Part shown: piece after piece, positions 26,493 through 34,578 of the stretch
How positions within the stretch are numbered: position 1 is the stretch's first letter
Layout of the letters: every line of letters starts with the position of its first letter
Assembly: GCA_965223435.1 (NCBI GenBank)
Contig: CBDCWQ010000023.1
Location: 434,001 to 498,000, forward strand
Reading direction: 5' to 3'
DNA: 64,000 bases
DNA from: CBDCWQ01 sp965223435
GTDB lineage: Bacteria > Myxococcota > Kuafuiibacteriia > Kuafuiibacteriales > Kuafuiibacteriaceae
The notes under the pieces: model-generated
What the model saw: the letters and a program-made list of their open reading frames with translations, nothing else
Databases searched by the model: none
Told to the model about the DNA's origin: nothing
Made by a program: the position numbers and the translations under genes

Positions 26493-27655
26493 TCGACTCC
26501 TCGAGACTGAACCGTATCTTCCAACGCCAAAAGCAGCTGGTCCAGCTCAGCGGTGGTGACATGGTGTCCGTTTCCCACGTAGCTTCCCAAGCGATGGATA
26601 TGATCGGCCCATGAAATGCCTTGGGGCGCGGCCCGGACGTTGTGCCCATGGATAAAGGGTTGCCTCAAAAGATTACCGGCCACCACCGGTCGCCGCTCGA
26701 TTTCGAGGCGTTCAAGCACGGAATCCACCGAGCGGTAGGCTTCTTCGTCTTGGGCTATAAGGGGGAGGGCGAAAGAACTCATGCCTTCGGTCCGATAGTC
26801 TTTCCATAAACCCTCCGGTAGACCTTGTAAAAAATGGTGCATGTTGGCGTTGCGGGCTGCGATGCGGTCGTCGAGGGTATTGAGCTGCCGCAACCCCAAA
26901 AACGCGTTGATTTCGGTGGAGCGCATGTTTAAGCCCGGGAACACAAACAAAAACCGGGGATCAATACCTGGATGTTGGGCACAGAGGGCGTCGTAGTGGG
27001 CGCTTTCTCGCGCCAGGCCGTGAGCCCGTATCAACCGGAGCTCGTCTGCGAGCTTGGCGTCGTTGGTGCTGACGATGCCCCCTTCGATGGTGGACATGTG
27101 ATGGCCGAAGTAAAACGAAAACGTGCCGCCGAGCCCGATGCTTCCGGCTCTTTGGTTCTCAAAGCGGACGCCGTGTGACTCGCAGCAGTCCTAGAGCAGA
27201 ATGACGCCGTGGTCTTCGGCGGTTTGGATGAGCTCGGTGGTCAACGCATTGAGCCCCAAAAGATGGGTCACAAAAAGGATGTCAATTTTCCCTTGGCGGA
27301 TGGCCTCGCACGCCTGGTGGGTATCGATGCCAAGGGTCTTGGGATCGACGTCAAAAACCGTCACCTCGTGTCCCAGCCAAAGCGAAGGCGTCACGTTGGT
27401 CGACCACGTCACGGCTGACACCCCAACGCGCACGGGTTTGGCGGTGACCCGCCGAGATGCGACGGCCATCAAGGCGAAGTTGGCCGCGGTTCCGGAGGTC
27501 ACCATGACGGTATCCTCGGTGCCGACCCAGGCTGCCCATGCGTCCTCAAAGGCGCGGACGAGCGACCCTTGGGTGAGTCGGGGGTGGGTGCGGAGCCAAT
27601 CCGCGAGGGCGTCCATATCGTCGGCGCCGATGGTATCGCTAGCCAGTGGCCACAT
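26489..27655 (-). pseudogene. colD: GDP-4-keto-6-deoxymannose 3-dehydratase (ColD type) interrupted by an in-frame TAG
   Basis: The full frame is 388 codons. Codon 155 is TAG (27191-27193), lying between GVILL and DCCESHGVRF; relatives have Glu there (LLEDCCESHG), so one G-to-T change GAG>TAG accounts for it. Everything downstream stays in frame and well conserved. The fold-type I aminotransferase family motif is TSGTAANFALMAV. The usual Schiff-base lysine is replaced by histidine in FGHHMSTIEGG (codons 184-194), which is the hallmark of ColD, a PMP-dependent enzyme that removes the C3 hydroxyl. It lies between colC and gmd with short overlaps on both sides. As read it would give a 154-residue fragment lacking the active site. 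Confidence 0.88.
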
Positions 27656-28568
27656 GTTCTCGATAGCTCCTGATGGTCTGGCGCAGTCCCTGTTTGAGGG
27701 GGGTTTGGAGAAGACTCCACTTCGGGACCAAGCGGGCCAACCGGAGCGCGCTCACATCTTTTCGGTATTGTCCGTCGGGTCCTTCGCCCGTAAAAACGAC
27801 GTCACAGGCATTTTCGGCCTCTTGAGCGACCAAAAGCGCCAGCGCCTTGATGCTGAAGGTCTCCTTGGGGGCGATGTTGACCGTGGTGTTCAGCGGGCCG
27901 CGGTCGACGAGCAGCGCAACCAGCGCCGCAACGTCCTCCACATAAACGTACTGCCGAAGAGCTTGGCCTGTCCCCATAAACGCCACCCGTGGTCCCTCAG
28001 TTTCGATCTTGTGGACCGCTGCAGCCAGAAAATGACTCCCGTTTTCCCCAAAGTGGTCCCCGGGGCCGTACAGATTGCAGGGAACGAGGGCCGAATAGGG
28101 CACACCGTACTGAAGGTGAAGGGCCTGGGTTCCGTGCCACAGGGCCCGTTTGGCGGCCGCGTAGGCCGCGTTGGTGGGTGGGGGCGGTCCGGCCTCGATG
28201 AGGTCTTCGTGCATCGGATACCGATCGACGCTCACGCGGTCGGGATACATGCAGGTCGAGAGCATGGTGATCAGATGGGCCGGTGGATGGTGGCGAAGGG
28301 CACTCAGGAGGTTGGCGTCCATACGGAGGTTGTCCACCAAGAAGTCGGCCTGGTACGTCATATTGCTCACGATGCCGCCTACCCGTGCCGCGAGATGGAC
28401 CACCACCGTCGGTTTGTAGTCGGCCAGAGCTTCGGCCACCCGAGGGCCGTCGGTCAGGTCCAGATCTCGAGAAGACAGCGCCCGAGCGCCGGGGATCTGT
28501 TTGGCCACGTGTCGTCCAAGGAAGCCACTTGCGCCGGTTATCAGGATCACGCTCGAGGGCCATACCAC
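27639..28568 (-). CDS. colC: GDP-colitose synthase-like epimerase/reductase (GDP-fucose synthase family)
   Basis: The GTG at 28568 has an AGGA a few bases upstream; the longer frame upstream is not conserved. The product starts with the NADP-binding motif VILITGASGFLGRHVA and has AARVGGIVSNM, MLSTCMYPD and the active-site AYAAAKRALWHG (YxxxK), plus the substrate loop CNLYGPGDHFGENGSHF. This is the GDP-4-keto-6-deoxymannose epimerase-reductase group. GDP-fucose synthase and ColC are close relatives in it, so the ColC call rests on the adjoining ColD-type gene. It would epimerise C5 and reduce C4 to give GDP-L-colitose. No damage is seen in this gene. Confidence 0.72.
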   Translation of the reverse strand: MVWPSSVILITGASGFLGRHVAKQIPGARALSSRDLDLTDGPRVAEALADYKPTVVVHLAARVGGIVSNMTYQADFLVDNLRMDANLLSALRHHPPAHLITMLSTCMYPDRVSVDRYPMHEDLIEAGPPPPTNAAYAAAKRALWHGTQALHLQYGVPYSALVPCNLYGPGDHFGENGSHFLAAAVHKIETEGPRVAFMGTGQALRQYVYVEDVAALVALLVDRGPLNTTVNIAPKETFSIKALALLVAQEAENACDVVFTGEGPDGQYRKDVSALRLARLVPKWSLLQTPLKQGLRQTIRSYREHVATG

Positions 28569-28608
28569 GGATTCCTGGTTTCGCCACCGGGGCGGTCCCG
28601 GGGGGCTG

Positions 28609-30132
28609 TTAGGGCTCTTCCATGAAGGGGTAGCGGTAGTCGGTTGGCGGGCAGAAGTTTTCCTTGATGGTTCGGGGCGAAACCCAGCGCAGGAGGTTGA
28701 GTGGGCTTCCGGCCTTGTCGTTGGTGCCGGACGCACGGCTTCCGCCAAAAGGCTGCTGACCGACGACCGCGCCCGTGGGTTTGTCGTTGATGTAAAAATT
28801 TCCGGCGGCGCCCTTTAGGGCGGCAGACATCTTTTCGATGGCCCTTCTATCTTGGGCGAAGACTGCGCCCGTGAGGCCGTAGCGGGTACTTTGGTCGCAG
28901 ACTCTCAGTGTTTCTTCCAGGTTGGTGTCTTCGTACACAAAGATGGTGACAACCGGGCCGAAGATTTCCTCGAGCATGAGGGGGTGTTGGGGGTCTTGGA
29001 CGGTGGTCACGGTGGGTTCGATAAACCACCCGTTGCTTGGGTCCCAGTGGCCGCCACAAAGAATGTCGACCCCTGGATCCTGCTGGGCCCGGCTGAGGGT
29101 TGTTGTAATGTGACCGAATGCGGTTTCATCGATGACGGCCCCCATGAAGTTTGAAAAATCCGCAACGTCGCCCACGCCGATACTCGGGATTTCGGCGAGC
29201 AAGCTTTCTGAGATGCCAGGCCACATCGATTTCGGGACGTAGACCCGCGATGCGGCGCTGCATTTTTGCCCCTGATACTCAAAGCCACCGCGAATGATGG
29301 CCGTGACCAGGCTTGCTTGGTCCGCACTCGGATGGGCAAAAATAAAGTCCTTGCCGCCGGTTTCGCCCACGATCCGTGGGTACTGCTTGTACTGGGCAAT
29401 GTGGGACCCCACGGTGGCCCACAGGTGCTGGAACGTTCGGGTGCTGCCGGTGAAGTGAATGCCTCCGAGCTCGGGAGAGGCCAATATCGGTTCGGCCACG
29501 GTTTTGGGATCCCCGGGGACCATGTTGATCACGCCCGGTGGGAGTCCGGCCTCGAGGAGGAGCCGCATCGTCACCTCTGCCGAGAGCATTTGCGTGGGAG
29601 CGGGTTTCCAGAGCACGGTGTTTCCCATGAGCGCGGGCGCGGTGGGAAGGTTTGCGGCGATGGATGTGAAGTTGAATGGGCTCACCGCAAACACGAAGCC
29701 GTCCAGCGGCCTGGGTTCCAAACGGTTCCAGATTCCCGGTGCGGATTGAGGGGCCTCCAGGAGATGACTCGCGTAGTGCACGTTGAAGCGAAAAAAGTCA
29801 CAAAGCTCGCACGCGGCATCGATTTCCGACTGATGAACGGTCTTGGACTGCCCGAGCATCGTGGCGGCGTTCATTTGATCTCGCCAAGGGCCGCTCAGGT
29901 GCTCCGCGGCCCGGAGGAACACCGCGGCCCGGGCGCTGAAGGGTAAACCGGCCCAGTCTGGTTTTGCGTCGAGGGCGGCCTCGATGGCCTGGCGAACGTC
30001 GTCGGCATCAGCCTGATGCACGGTCGCCAACTTCCGTCGATGGTCGTGTGGTGCCCAAACTGAGGCCCCTCCGTTAGAGAAAACCCGCCGGTTTTTGATG
30101 AATGCAGGGATTTCTATAGGTTGACCCGCCAT
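28609..30132 (-). CDS. pruA: 1-pyrroline-5-carboxylate (L-glutamate gamma-semialdehyde) dehydrogenase
   Basis: From the ATG at 30132 the product has 507 residues and is a full ALDH4-type enzyme. It carries SPFNFTSIAANLPTAPALMG, the NAD motif HFTGSTRTFQHLW, the catalytic glutamate in RIVGETGGKDFIF and the catalytic cysteine in EYQGQKCSAASRVYV. The C-terminal GQQPFGGSRASGTNDKAG and YRYPFMEEP are typical of P5C dehydrogenases. The enzyme oxidises P5C/glutamate semialdehyde to glutamate with NAD+, the last step of proline breakdown. It is a stand-alone domain with no PutA-type proline dehydrogenase. It lies about 40 bases upstream of colC on the same strand and diverges from gap. Confidence 0.93.
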   Translation of the reverse strand: MAGQPIEIPAFIKNRRVFSNGGASVWAPHDHRRKLATVHQADADDVRQAIEAALDAKPDWAGLPFSARAAVFLRAAEHLSGPWRDQMNAATMLGQSKTVHQSEIDAACELCDFFRFNVHYASHLLEAPQSAPGIWNRLEPRPLDGFVFAVSPFNFTSIAANLPTAPALMGNTVLWKPAPTQMLSAEVTMRLLLEAGLPPGVINMVPGDPKTVAEPILASPELGGIHFTGSTRTFQHLWATVGSHIAQYKQYPRIVGETGGKDFIFAHPSADQASLVTAIIRGGFEYQGQKCSAASRVYVPKSMWPGISESLLAEIPSIGVGDVADFSNFMGAVIDETAFGHITTTLSRAQQDPGVDILCGGHWDPSNGWFIEPTVTTVQDPQHPLMLEEIFGPVVTIFVYEDTNLEETLRVCDQSTRYGLTGAVFAQDRRAIEKMSAALKGAAGNFYINDKPTGAVVGQQPFGGSRASGTNDKAGSPLNLLRWVSPRTIKENFCPPTDYRYPFMEEP

Positions 30133-30394
30133 GCATCCCAGGGTCGCCTTAAGCGACACCCGCTCAGCGCTTCCCCCGCGGTATCCCTTTACGGGCTCAT
30201 GGGTGGGTCGGGGAACGGAAATCCGGCTAGACATCACGGCGGAGTGTGATTCACACAAGGGCTCGGGTAAAGGGGCCCAACGTGTTCTCCGAGCCGATGG
30301 GATTCTCTTCGGACCGGCCGCGGTGACTGCGGCCGGATGACCAGACCCCGGCCATGAAGACGACGAACTGAGTGGGATAAGGAGTAACGAACAA

Positions 30395-31408
30395 GTGGCT
30401 ACGCGAATTGGAATCAACGGATTCGGCCGAATCGGCCGGTGTGTGCTTCGAGCGCTTCACGCGCGGGGTGATCACAACCTTGAGGTTGTGGCGATCAATG
30501 ACCTGACGGATGCGAAGACCCTAGCGCACCTTTTGCAGTACGACTCGGTGCACGGTCGGCTAAGCGCGGAGGTCGGACAGACCGACGGCGGGATCTCGTT
30601 GGGTGGTCACGAGCTCAAGGTACTCGCGGAGCGCGATCCTCAAAAGCTGCCCTGGAAGGACCTGGGCGTGGATCTGGTGCTCGAGTGTACCGGACTGTTT
30701 ACCGCCCGCGAAAAAGCGGCGGCCCACGTCAGCGCGGGCGCCAAACGGGTGGTGATCTCGGCCCCTGGCAAAGAGGTCGATGCCACCTTCGCCTACGGCG
30801 TGAATCACGAGACGTTTGATCCGAAACAACACGTGGTGGTTTCCAACGCATCGTGCACCACCAATTGCTTGGCTCCGCTCGCGAAGGTCTTGGATGACGC
30901 CTTTGGCATTGAGCACGGGCTGATGACCACCATTCACTCGGTGACCAACGACCAGCGAATTTTGGATCTCCCTCACAAGGATCTGCGGCGGGCCCGCGCG
31001 GCCTTCGAGTCCATGATCCCGACCACGACGGGTGCGGCCAAAGCGGTTGGTTTGGTGCTTCCGCATCTTTCGGGTCGTTTGAACGGTTTCGCCGTACGGG
31101 TGCCTACCAAAAATGTGTCCCTGGTCGACTTTGTGGCCCGGGTCAAAAAGGATACGAGCAAAGAAGCGGTCACCGAAGCGCTGAAAACGGCGGCGAACGG
31201 TCCCCTCAAAGGGGTCCTGGCCGTCAGCGACGAGCCGCTGGTGTCCACCGACTATATCGGCAGCCCCTTGAGCTCGACCGTGGATGGTGCGCTGACCGAC
31301 GTGCTTGATGGCCGTTTGGTTAAAGTGGTCTCGTGGTACGACAACGAGTGGGGTTACTCGAATCGCATCATCGATGTGGCCAGCCACATCGCGCGGCAGT
31401 CGACCTGA
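30395..31408 (+). CDS. gap: Glyceraldehyde-3-phosphate dehydrogenase, type I
   Basis: The GTG start follows AAGGAG. The 337-residue product has the NAD motif IGINGFGRIGRCVLRAL, the catalytic-cysteine segment SNASCTTNCLAPLAKVL, and the conserved SWYDNEWGYSNR at the end. It oxidises and phosphorylates glyceraldehyde-3-phosphate in glycolysis. The residues after the first beta strand (INDLTD) fit NAD rather than NADP preference. pgk and tpiA follow on the same strand, but 439 bases of repeat-containing DNA lie in between. Confidence 0.97.
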   Translation: MATRIGINGFGRIGRCVLRALHARGDHNLEVVAINDLTDAKTLAHLLQYDSVHGRLSAEVGQTDGGISLGGHELKVLAERDPQKLPWKDLGVDLVLECTGLFTAREKAAAHVSAGAKRVVISAPGKEVDATFAYGVNHETFDPKQHVVVSNASCTTNCLAPLAKVLDDAFGIEHGLMTTIHSVTNDQRILDLPHKDLRRARAAFESMIPTTTGAAKAVGLVLPHLSGRLNGFAVRVPTKNVSLVDFVARVKKDTSKEAVTEALKTAANGPLKGVLAVSDEPLVSTDYIGSPLSSTVDGALTDVLDGRLVKVVSWYDNEWGYSNRIIDVASHIARQST

Positions 31409-31847
31409 TCCCGGAGCTCACGTCTGTTGATCCGAACACTTTTCCGTCCTCGGCACGCGGAGGGAACGGGTGGGCCGAATTCACTTCGGACCTGGTCCCG
31501 TAAGGTCGAACCGGCGTTGACTTGGGCTGTGGGCTTCGTAAGGCACGAGGGGTCGACACAGAGCTGTGGGGTGAAGTTTTGGGACAAACGGAAGCGAGCC
31601 TTGCGAGCGAGCGGGCGGGTTTATCCCGCCGCTCCCCCGCGTAGGGGCTTCGGGAGAAACAGACACAAGCTTTGCGAGCGGGTGTTCGTAGCAGGCGGGT
31701 TTATCCCGCCGCCCCCCGCGCGAGGGCCGTCAAGTTTCTCTTGCTCAAATTTCGGGCGCCGCGCACATTAAGCGCGCGCAAAAAACGGGTTATATCGGCG
31801 TCTCGCGATGAAGTTCATGGCGGGGCTGTCCCCGGAGGCTGACTCTC
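31409..31847. repeat. gap-pgk intergenic region with a two-copy palindromic GGCGGG-TTTAT-CCCGCC element
   Basis: No gene is supported in these 439 bases. The same 17-base palindrome (GGCGGGTTTATCCCGCC) occurs at 31613-31629 and again at 31693-31709, each preceded by a GCGAGCG-rich segment and followed by a C-rich, GCG-containing tail. The two copies are spaced 80 bases apart and resemble REP-type elements. They could form hairpins that slow 3' decay or set differential expression of gap and pgk; this is inference. A CGCGCGCAAAAAACGGG stretch precedes pgk. Confidence 0.6.
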
Positions 31848-33023
31848 ATGATTCCCAAGATCGAAGACCTGGAGCTATCCGGTCGCGTCACCTTTATCCG
31901 CGTGGACTTTAATGTCCCGCTCAGTCCCGATGGCGCGGTATCCGACGATACGCGCATCCGCGCCGCCATGCCGACCATCGAACACGCCATCGCCCAAGGC
32001 GCGCGGGTGGTCTTGGCGTCGCATCTGGGGCGGCCCAAGGGGCAGGTTCGCCCCGAGTTTTCGCTGGAGCCGGTTGCGGGCCGTCTGGTCGAACTTTTGG
32101 GCGCGGAGGTGACCTTTGCCGACGATTGCGTGGGCGATGGGGTGCGCAAGAACATCCGCGACCTGCGTGAGGGCGATGTCCTCCTTCTCGAAAACCTGCG
32201 ATTTTATCCCGGAGAGACCTCCGGCGACGAAGAGTTCGCGCGGGCCCTGGCCGAAAATGTGGATGTCTACATTGGGGATGCGTTTGGTGCGGCCCACCGC
32301 GCGCATGCGTCGACTTCGGGTATGGTTCGCTTTGTACGCGACAAGGGTGCCGGCCTTCTCATGATGAAGGAGCTCGAGCACTTGGGCACGCTCTTGGAGT
32401 CGCCCCAGCGTCCCTTTGTGGCGGTTGTGGGCGGCGCCAAGGTTTCGGACAAGCTTAAGGTCCTCCAAAGTTTGGTGAAGAGGGCCGATTCGGTCCTGGT
32501 CGGTGGCGCCATGGCCTACACCCTTCTCAAGGCCTGTGGCACCGCGGTGGGCAAGAGTCGTGTCGAGCAAGACATGTTGACTGCGGCCCAAAACGTCGTG
32601 AAGTCGGCGTCGGCCCGAAATGTTCAGTTGCTGCTCCCAGAGGATCACGTGGTCGCAGACGCGTTCAACGAAGGGGCCACGCCCGAGACGGTGACGGAGA
32701 TCCGGGAAGGGTTCATGGGCCTCGACATTGGGCCGAAGACTCAAGAGCGATTTCGTCAGGCCATTGTCGAGGCCAAGACCATCTTTTGGAATGGTCCTAT
32801 GGGCGTCTTTGAGTGGGACAGTTTTGCCCGGGGCACCATGGCCGTGGCCCAAGCCGTGGCCGACAGCGCGGGGGCGTCGGTGGTTGGAGGGGGCGACTCG
32901 GTCGCGGCTCTGAAGAAGAGCGGGCTTGAGGCGCATGTGACCCACGTGTCCACCGGTGGTGGCGCGAGTTTAGAATTTATCGAAGGGAAGGCTCTCCCGG
33001 GCGTTAAAGCGCTGGAGCTCTAA
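31848..33023 (+). CDS. pgk: Phosphoglycerate kinase
   Basis: The 391-residue product is a normal bacterial Pgk. It begins with a conserved RVTFIRVDFNVPLSPDG strand, then LASHLGRPKG, the acidic DAFGAAHRAHAS, VVGGAKVSDK, and the C-terminal nucleotide loop VVGGGDSVAAL with THVSTGGGASLEFIEGK. It transfers the acyl phosphate of 1,3-bisphosphoglycerate to ADP. tpiA starts six bases after its stop, so the two are co-transcribed. Confidence 0.97.
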   Translation: MIPKIEDLELSGRVTFIRVDFNVPLSPDGAVSDDTRIRAAMPTIEHAIAQGARVVLASHLGRPKGQVRPEFSLEPVAGRLVELLGAEVTFADDCVGDGVRKNIRDLREGDVLLLENLRFYPGETSGDEEFARALAENVDVYIGDAFGAAHRAHASTSGMVRFVRDKGAGLLMMKELEHLGTLLESPQRPFVAVVGGAKVSDKLKVLQSLVKRADSVLVGGAMAYTLLKACGTAVGKSRVEQDMLTAAQNVVKSASARNVQLLLPEDHVVADAFNEGATPETVTEIREGFMGLDIGPKTQERFRQAIVEAKTIFWNGPMGVFEWDSFARGTMAVAQAVADSAGASVVGGGDSVAALKKSGLEAHVTHVSTGGGASLEFIEGKALPGVKALEL

Positions 33024-33029
33024 ATCATC

Positions 33030-33803
33030 ATGAAAGAAAAACGAATGCCGTTCATTTGCGGCAACTGGAAAATGCACAAAACGGTTGGCGAGTCCCTTGC
33101 CTTGGTGGATGGGATCCTGGCCGAACTCGACGGGCTTTCGGCGGTCGAGCTCGGGGTTGCACCGCCGTTTACGGCCCTCCACGCGGTGGCGGAGCGGATT
33201 CGAGGGTCTCGACTTCGTTTGGCCGCGCAAAACGTTCATGGGGCCGAATCCGGCGCATATACCGGAGAAGTATCGGTGGCGATGCTCAAAGACGTCGGCT
33301 GTGACTACGTGTTGATCGGCCACAGCGAGCGTCGAAGCCTGTTTGGAGAGACCGACGCCAGCACGGCAGACAAGGTGGTCGCCGCCAAGAAGGGCGGGCT
33401 GAACCCCATCCTTTGTGTCGGTGAAACGCTCGAGGAGCGGGACCAAGAGAAAACGCTTGAGGTGGTGCGCCGCCAGTTTCGGGTGGGGCTCGGCAAGCTG
33501 TCCGCCTCGGATCTCGCGGGCGTGGTGGTCGCCTATGAGCCGGTCTGGGCTATTGGCACCGGGCGCACGGCGACGCCGGAGCAGGCCCAAGAGGTTCACA
33601 AGGCGCTCCGCGCGGAGTGTGGTGCCGTGTACGGAGAATCGGCAGGTGCCAGCCTTCGAATTCAATACGGAGGGTCGATGAAACCCAAGAACGCCGCGGA
33701 GCTTTTGGCCCAGGTCGACATCGATGGCGGGTTGATCGGCGGTGCCGCGCTCGAGGCCGGATCGTTCTTGGCGATCGGGCGCGCGGCGGCCGGCTCCGCG
33801 TGA
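33030..33803 (+). CDS. tpiA: Triosephosphate isomerase
   Basis: The 257-residue product shows all TIM landmarks: CGNWKMHKT (substrate lysine), the IGHSERRSLFGE histidine segment, the catalytic glutamate in AYEPVWAIGTGRTATPEQAQ, and the phosphate-binding YGGSMKPKN and GGLIGGAALE loops. It interconverts dihydroxyacetone phosphate and glyceraldehyde-3-phosphate. It follows pgk by six bases and precedes secG by about 95 bases. Confidence 0.97.
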   Translation: MKEKRMPFICGNWKMHKTVGESLALVDGILAELDGLSAVELGVAPPFTALHAVAERIRGSRLRLAAQNVHGAESGAYTGEVSVAMLKDVGCDYVLIGHSERRSLFGETDASTADKVVAAKKGGLNPILCVGETLEERDQEKTLEVVRRQFRVGLGKLSASDLAGVVVAYEPVWAIGTGRTATPEQAQEVHKALRAECGAVYGESAGASLRIQYGGSMKPKNAAELLAQVDIDGGLIGGAALEAGSFLAIGRAAAGSA

Positions 33804-33856
33804 AACCCTGTTGTTTTCGGACCCCGAAGCCTGATGGCGAAGAGGGTTCGATTTTT
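33804..33856 (+). terminator. Possible weak terminator or attenuator between tpiA and secG
   Basis: AACCCT at 33804-33809 can pair with AGGGTT at 33843-33848, with a nested TTCGG/CCGAA hairpin inside, and a five-T run follows at 33852-33856. The outer stem is only six pairs with a large loop, so the structure is weak. It may allow partial readthrough into secG. Confidence 0.25.
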
Positions 33857-33897
33857 CCTGGACACGGATAAGCCAGTCGGAGAGAAACAGGTTTCTT

Positions 33898-34419
33898 ATG
33901 GAGACGGTGCTCTACATCGTACACGTCATCGTATGCCTCAGCATGCTTCCCATTATCTTGCTTCAAAGCGGTAAAGGGGGCGGAGTCAGTGCGGTTTTCG
34001 GAGGCGGTGGTTCAGGCACGGTCTTTGGTAGTCGGGGTGCGAGCAGTTTTCTGACGCGCATGACCACCGGATCTGCGGTCGTTTTTATGTGCACCAGCAT
34101 GGCGCTGTCTTGGTACTCGTCCAAGAGTACTTCGGTGGTGGCTGACGTACCTTCCCCCGCGGACGCAGCGCCCGCGGTGGCGCCGCCCGCAGACGACAAG
34201 GCCGCGGGCGGTGGCGCCGAGGCCCCCGGGGCTTCAAAGGCGACCGATAGCCCAGAGGGCAAGGCCGTGGATGGGGCGGCACCTTCTGACAACGGGGCGA
34301 AGGCTGGTCCGGGCGCGGAGGCTGGTAAGCCGACCCCCACACCCAAAAAGGCCGGTGCTGCGGCGCCTAAGGCGGACACGCCTAAGGCAGACCCGCCCAA
34401 GGCAGACACGCCTCGTTGA
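33898..34419 (+). CDS. secG: SecG preprotein translocase subunit with long low-complexity tail
   Basis: Residues 1-78 are SecG: a first membrane helix (VLYIVHVIVCLSMLPIILLQ), the conserved QSGKGGGVSAVFGGGGSGTV cytoplasmic loop, and a second helix (SAVVFMCTSMALSWY). The remaining ~95 residues are an Ala/Pro/Lys/Asp-rich tail ending in repeats of the KADTPKADPP type. SecG assists SecYE and SecA in protein export. The tail would be periplasmic or cytoplasmic depending on topology. Position between tpiA and a tRNA-Leu gene is a common arrangement for secG. Confidence 0.92.
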   Translation: METVLYIVHVIVCLSMLPIILLQSGKGGGVSAVFGGGGSGTVFGSRGASSFLTRMTTGSAVVFMCTSMALSWYSSKSTSVVADVPSPADAAPAVAPPADDKAAGGGAEAPGASKATDSPEGKAVDGAAPSDNGAKAGPGAEAGKPTPTPKKAGAAAPKADTPKADPPKADTPR

Positions 34420-34454
34420 CCTCCATATGTTGGCATCCTAAGAAGAGAACACAA

Positions 34455-34536
34455 GCGGCGGTGGTGGAACTGGTAGACACACCATCTTGAGGGGGTGGCG
34501 CCGAAAGGTATGCGAGTTCGAGTCTCGCCCGCCGCA
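34455..34536 (+). tRNA. tRNA-Leu (anticodon GAG)
   Basis: A full cloverleaf can be drawn. The acceptor stem pairs GCGGCGG (34455-34461) with CCGCCGC (34529-34535), with discriminator A at 34536. The D arm contains GGTGGAACTGGTAGAC. The anticodon stem CCATC/GGTGG closes the loop TTGAGGG, with anticodon GAG (reads CUC/CUU). The extra arm is the short type II arm GCGCCGAAAGGTAT. The T arm is GCGAG-TTCGAGT-CTCGC. The 3' CCA is not encoded. It lies directly after secG. Confidence 0.93.
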
Positions 34537-34578
34537 TGACATCCCAATAGCTTCGAAAAGTTACAATGCCTTCCGCGC

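Noticed and set aside
27201..28625. Long plus-strand open frame opposite colC/colD
   Set aside because: It is antisense to two well-recognised genes, has no family match by eye, and high-GC coding DNA often leaves such frames open.
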